From the NCBI GenBank assembly GCA_034440595.1, contig JAWXCH010000275.1:1-7387 (forward strand): 7,387 bases of DNA. Reading direction: 5' to 3'. The stretch is from JAWXCH01 sp034440595. GTDB taxonomy: Bacteria > Planctomycetota > Planctomycetia > Pirellulales > JALHPA01. The notes beneath the pieces are model-generated. The model made no database searches. It saw only the letters and a list, made by a program, of their open reading frames with translations, and had not been told where the DNA came from. This document shows positions 4,539 to 7,387 of the stretch, piece by piece (position 1 is the first letter of the stretch; every line of letters starts with the position of its first letter). The translations under genes and the position numbers were made by a program.

Positions 4539-7387
4539 ATGGGCAGTCTCTTTCTCAATACCGCCATTCTGGCCAGCACAGATTTTCTAGCCAGTATCGC
4601 CATCCGCTCTCTGGTGCTGATGCTGCTGGTCAGCGTCGTGGCTTGGCTGCTTCGCCATCGCTCCGCCGCACTGCTGCACCTGGTCTGGACCGCTGGCCTT
4701 GCCGGGTGTCTGGCCATCCCACTGGTGATGTTCCTTTCCCCAAGCTGGTCGTTGCCGGTGCTTGCTCCCGAGGAAAACGTGACCGCAGAGAATGAAATCG
4801 CCAGCTCGCCAGCTGCAAATCCGCGTGATTTTAACCTGCCGACGGCCAGTATCTTGCCCATTGCTTCACCGCCAGGCACGGTGCCAATTGGAATGGAGCC
4901 ATCGTCAATGCATGCTCTACCGCCGACTGCACCAGCCGAGGCTGCGCTTCCAACGGCGGCTACAGAAGTTGCCAATAACACTGTCAATAGGGAACTAAAG
5001 CCAGCGGAAATAATTCCAGCGGCAGTCGAAGGCCCCCGCGAAACCCCATCATTCGCCCAAACCGCCACAGCGATCTGGCTCCTTGGGCTGGCCGCTCTGC
5101 TTCTCCGTCAACTATGGCAGACCCTCGCCGTCCGGCAGACACTCCGTCGGGCACGCGACCTGACCAGCGGCGACTGGCACGCCGAGCGAGACGCGACCGC
5201 CAACCGACTAGGCCTGCGTCGCCCCGTTGCCCTCAAGCTGCACCCTTCCGCACTTTCCCCCATGGTCGTCGGGCTGCTGCGGCCGACGGTGCTTCTGCCG
5301 GCCGATGCGAAAAAGTGGCCCCGCGAACGCCGACAACAGGTGCTGCTGCATGAGCTAGCCCATGTGCAGCGTCGCGATGTGCTGACGCAGCAACTGGCCG
5401 CCGTCACCTGTGCCATTTATTGGTTCAACCCGCTCGTCTGGCTAGGGGCATTCCAGATGAGATGGCTGCGCGAGATCGCCTGCGACGACGCGGTTGTCAC
5501 CCACTCCGGCGTCCCGGCGACCTACGCACAGACACTGCTCGACGTGGCCAAACGCTACCGCGCGCCTGCCCCGACGGGGGCAGTGGCCATGGCCCGTTCC
5601 AGCAATGTCGAAAACCGGATCACGGCCATCCTCAGCGCGACTCGCCACCGCGCCCGCCTATCGCGGCGCTCCGTGCGCATCCTAGCCGCCGTCGGACTGC
5701 TCCTCGCCGCCACCATCGGCACCTGTCAGCTTACTTCGCAAGCGGATGATGCGGCGGAAGTGCCAACAGAAAGCAGCGTTACCGAAGCGATTGTGGCCGA
5801 GAAGGAGGGGGCAGAAAAAGAGGCCACCGCGCGGCCCGTCGAAGATAAACCAGCACCAGAGAAAATTGCTGACAAAAGGGATGCCGCAAAGCCCCTCACC
5901 GTCCTCTGCGTCGACGCCACCGGCAAACCGGTCGAGGGAGCGGAGGTGTATGTGTGGCAACAGCAATCGCTGAACCGCAAATCAAAAACACATCAGTCCG
6001 GGCCATTTCTTTCCAATTCCAAAGGGATCGCCGACTGTGGAGAATTGCTAGTTAGTGATAACGGAAGCAGTACGCGAAGAATATTCGCTCGGTTGCCGGG
6101 GAAGCTTGCTGGAAAGACACAGTCTTCGCTAAGCAAAGAGGAAGTAAATAGCAACACCGACGTCTCTGACTGGGCGAATCGCGTTGAGCTGCTGCCGACA
6201 CGATCCATCAATGGGCAGGTTATCGTCCCTGCTGGTATGGACGCAAGTAAAGTTGCGATCCGCGCGCGGCTAGTGGATCGCTCGAATTTCGAATTTAACG
6301 CGGTTGACTTGCTGCAACACAGAGATACGTCGACAAAACCGGATAACAGAGGCAAGTTCCAATTGTCGGACATTCCGGCTCTGGGCGAAATTGCATTAAC
6401 GTTCACCGGCGACGGAATGGCGACGACCTACTGGACTCAAAGTATGAGCAGCGCACGATCGTCCCCTGCGCCCATGTCTGTAGAAGTAAGCTTGCCGAAA
6501 GAGGTTTCAATTTCTGGAAGGGTGCTGTCGCCAGATGGTGAGCCCGCAGAAAAAGCGTTAGTTTACTTGAAAGACGGCCAAAGTGAGGTTCAAGCTCTGG
6601 CCGGGTTCGAGACACCACACGCCGTCACGAATGCACAAGGCGAGTTTGCGTTTCACGGAATGCCAGCGGGAACATACAAGCTTGCGGTAGAGGGTGACAT
6701 CGAACGGTGGCTGGAAATTAAGAAGCACGAGTTCACTGCGACACTGGACAAGCCTGCTAAATTAGTGGTGAATGCCGAGGCCGGAGTGCTCATTAGCGGG
6801 CGTGTGCTGGACGATCAAAAAGCGCCGTTGGCGAACGTGGGCATCCTCAATGGATACTTCCATGCCCGGACTGATGCAGAGGGTAAGTATCGCGCGCGTG
6901 TTCCGGCTAACACAGGGATTCCAATTTACTTCACGGGCCAGTATGGGAACTTAAAACCTCCCGTCGGGCCTCATAGTCAACAACTCTTGTTGCTCTATGA
7001 GCGCGGCGAGACGGAAGTCAAAGATGTCGACTTTATTTTCACCAGTATTGTAGAAAAGAAGCCAGACGACGCGGCATCTCAGCCAAAGGTCGACAAGACG
7101 AAGAAAGTCGAACCCCAACCCCTCACCGTCCTCTGCGTCGACGCCACCGGCAAGCCGGTCGAGGGGGCGGAGGTGTATCTGTTTCAGATGAAGCAGGGGC
7201 CAAAGACCGCCACTTCGCCAAATGGTTGGACGCCGCAGGTCTCTGGCCCGTTCAAGAGCGACGCCGCCGGCAAGGCCGCTTGCGGCGATGCGATCTTCCT
7301 CGACGGCAAGGGGAACTTCTCGCGCACAATCTATGCCCGCGTGCCAGGGAAGCTGGTGGGTGTGGCGGTAAGTGCGAAGGGTGATAA
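4539..7387 (+). CDS. BlaR1-like M56 metallopeptidase with C-terminal carboxypeptidase-regulatory-like modules (3' partial)
   Basis: The frame stays open for 949 codons to the window edge. Membrane helices are likely at residues about 19-38, 45-66, 177-192 and 381-398. A Pro/Ala/Thr-rich linker fills 73-175. The gluzincin site is HELAH (271-275) followed by RRD, with the third zinc ligand E312 in REIACDDAVV; YWFNPLVW (294-301) and PMVVGLLRPTVLLP (241-254) are further M56 signatures. In BlaR1 this domain faces the cytoplasm and, once activated, leads to repressor cleavage. After the last helix come a Glu/Lys/Ala-rich tether (about 400-450) and beta-sandwich modules of the Cna-B/carboxypeptidase-regulatory type at about 452-545, 550-645, 655-745, 749-840 and a second copy of the first module from 861. 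Such domains bind protein or sugar. No penicillin-binding SxxK/SxN sensor is seen in the visible part. The partner is the repressor just upstream. Confidence 0.9.
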   Translation, partial: MGSLFLNTAILASTDFLASIAIRSLVLMLLVSVVAWLLRHRSAALLHLVWTAGLAGCLAIPLVMFLSPSWSLPVLAPEENVTAENEIASSPAANPRDFNLPTASILPIASPPGTVPIGMEPSSMHALPPTAPAEAALPTAATEVANNTVNRELKPAEIIPAAVEGPRETPSFAQTATAIWLLGLAALLLRQLWQTLAVRQTLRRARDLTSGDWHAERDATANRLGLRRPVALKLHPSALSPMVVGLLRPTVLLPADAKKWPRERRQQVLLHELAHVQRRDVLTQQLAAVTCAIYWFNPLVWLGAFQMRWLREIACDDAVVTHSGVPATYAQTLLDVAKRYRAPAPTGAVAMARSSNVENRITAILSATRHRARLSRRSVRILAAVGLLLAATIGTCQLTSQADDAAEVPTESSVTEAIVAEKEGAEKEATARPVEDKPAPEKIADKRDAAKPLTVLCVDATGKPVEGAEVYVWQQQSLNRKSKTHQSGPFLSNSKGIADCGELLVSDNGSSTRRIFARLPGKLAGKTQSSLSKEEVNSNTDVSDWANRVELLPTRSINGQVIVPAGMDASKVAIRARLVDRSNFEFNAVDLLQHRDTSTKPDNRGKFQLSDIPALGEIALTFTGDGMATTYWTQSMSSARSSPAPMSVEVSLPKEVSISGRVLSPDGEPAEKALVYLKDGQSEVQALAGFETPHAVTNAQGEFAFHGMPAGTYKLAVEGDIERWLEIKKHEFTATLDKPAKLVVNAEAGVLISGRVLDDQKAPLANVGILNGYFHARTDAEGKYRARVPANTGIPIYFTGQYGNLKPPVGPHSQQLLLLYERGETEVKDVDFIFTSIVEKKPDDAASQPKVDKTKKVEPQPLTVLCVDATGKPVEGAEVYLFQMKQGPKTATSPNGWTPQVSGPFKSDAAGKAACGDAIFLDGKGNFSRTIYARVPGKLVGVAVSAKGD
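5892..5951 (+). repeat. Direct repeat copy 1 inside the M56 fusion gene
   Basis: This 60-nt block encodes the start of a beta-sandwich module (residues 452-471, PLTVLCVDATGK followed by PVEGAEVY). It matches the block at 7119-7178 at 58 of 60 positions, and both differences are silent third-position changes (AAA/AAG, GGA/GGG). It is far more GC-rich than the sequence that follows it. Confidence 0.95.
7119..7178 (+). repeat. Direct repeat copy 2 inside the M56 fusion gene
   Basis: This second copy lies 1227 nt (409 codons) downstream of the first, in the same frame, and encodes residues 861-880. Protein similarity continues beyond the block in both copies (SGPF, then CG, SR, and AR-PGKL), so a whole module of about 75 residues is repeated. 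At the DNA level only the first 60 nt are nearly identical. Confidence 0.95.

Noticed and set aside
4523..5068. Long minus-strand frame of 181 codons over the M56 gene
   Set aside because: It is antisense to the transmembrane and linker region of a well-supported gene. Its Ser/Ala/Gly-rich product reflects the complement of GC-rich codons and has no family features.
5892..7178. Direct repeats as ends of an insertion sequence
   Set aside because: The repeats are coding, in frame, part of a larger repeated protein module, and enclose no transposase, so a domain duplication explains them better.

Overview
The window most likely comes from a member of the Planctomycetota, perhaps of the Pirellula/Rhodopirellula/Blastopirellula group. 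This is inferred from three things. A BlaI-type repressor is paired with an M56 (BlaR1-type) peptidase that carries carboxypeptidase-regulatory-like beta-sandwich modules instead of a penicillin-binding sensor. Most genes lack strong Shine-Dalgarno sites. An AACC...GGTT imperfect inverted repeat between the two gene groups resembles intergenic elements I remember from such genomes. No rRNA, tRNA, CRISPR array or transposase is visible. All real genes are on the + strand.

Layout: 1-234 is a leader with one weak promoter candidate. 235-3898 is a tight three-gene operon: an unrecognised membrane-associated protein (297 aa), a FabH-like beta-ketoacyl synthase III with an intact Cys-His-Asn triad (362 aa), and a flavin-containing-monooxygenase-type FAD/NADPH enzyme (552 aa) with a hydrophobic C-terminal tail. 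The synthase and monooxygenase overlap by ATGA. The gene order suggests a membrane-associated pathway that condenses an acyl chain and then oxidises the product; the product cannot be read from sequence.

3898-3978 is the imperfect inverted repeat, starting on the last base of the monooxygenase stop codon. 4045-4092 is a regulatory region with three regularly arranged TTGACA/TGTTAA half-sites and a plausible promoter. 4142-4534 encodes the BlaI-family repressor (130 aa). 4539 to beyond the window end encodes the M56 peptidase fusion (949 codons visible, no stop), with a good Shine-Dalgarno site inside the end of the repressor gene. By analogy with BlaR1/BlaI, the fusion protein would sense something outside the cytoplasmic membrane and relieve repression by proteolysis. 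The ligand should not be a beta-lactam bound in the classical way, because no PBP-like sensor domain appears in the visible part.

The points most worth a second look are the three-gene oxidative lipid or metabolite locus with its unknown first gene, and the mosaic sensor half of the M56 protein. In that sensor half a 60-bp direct repeat (58/60 identical) brackets about 1.1 kb of clearly lower GC.
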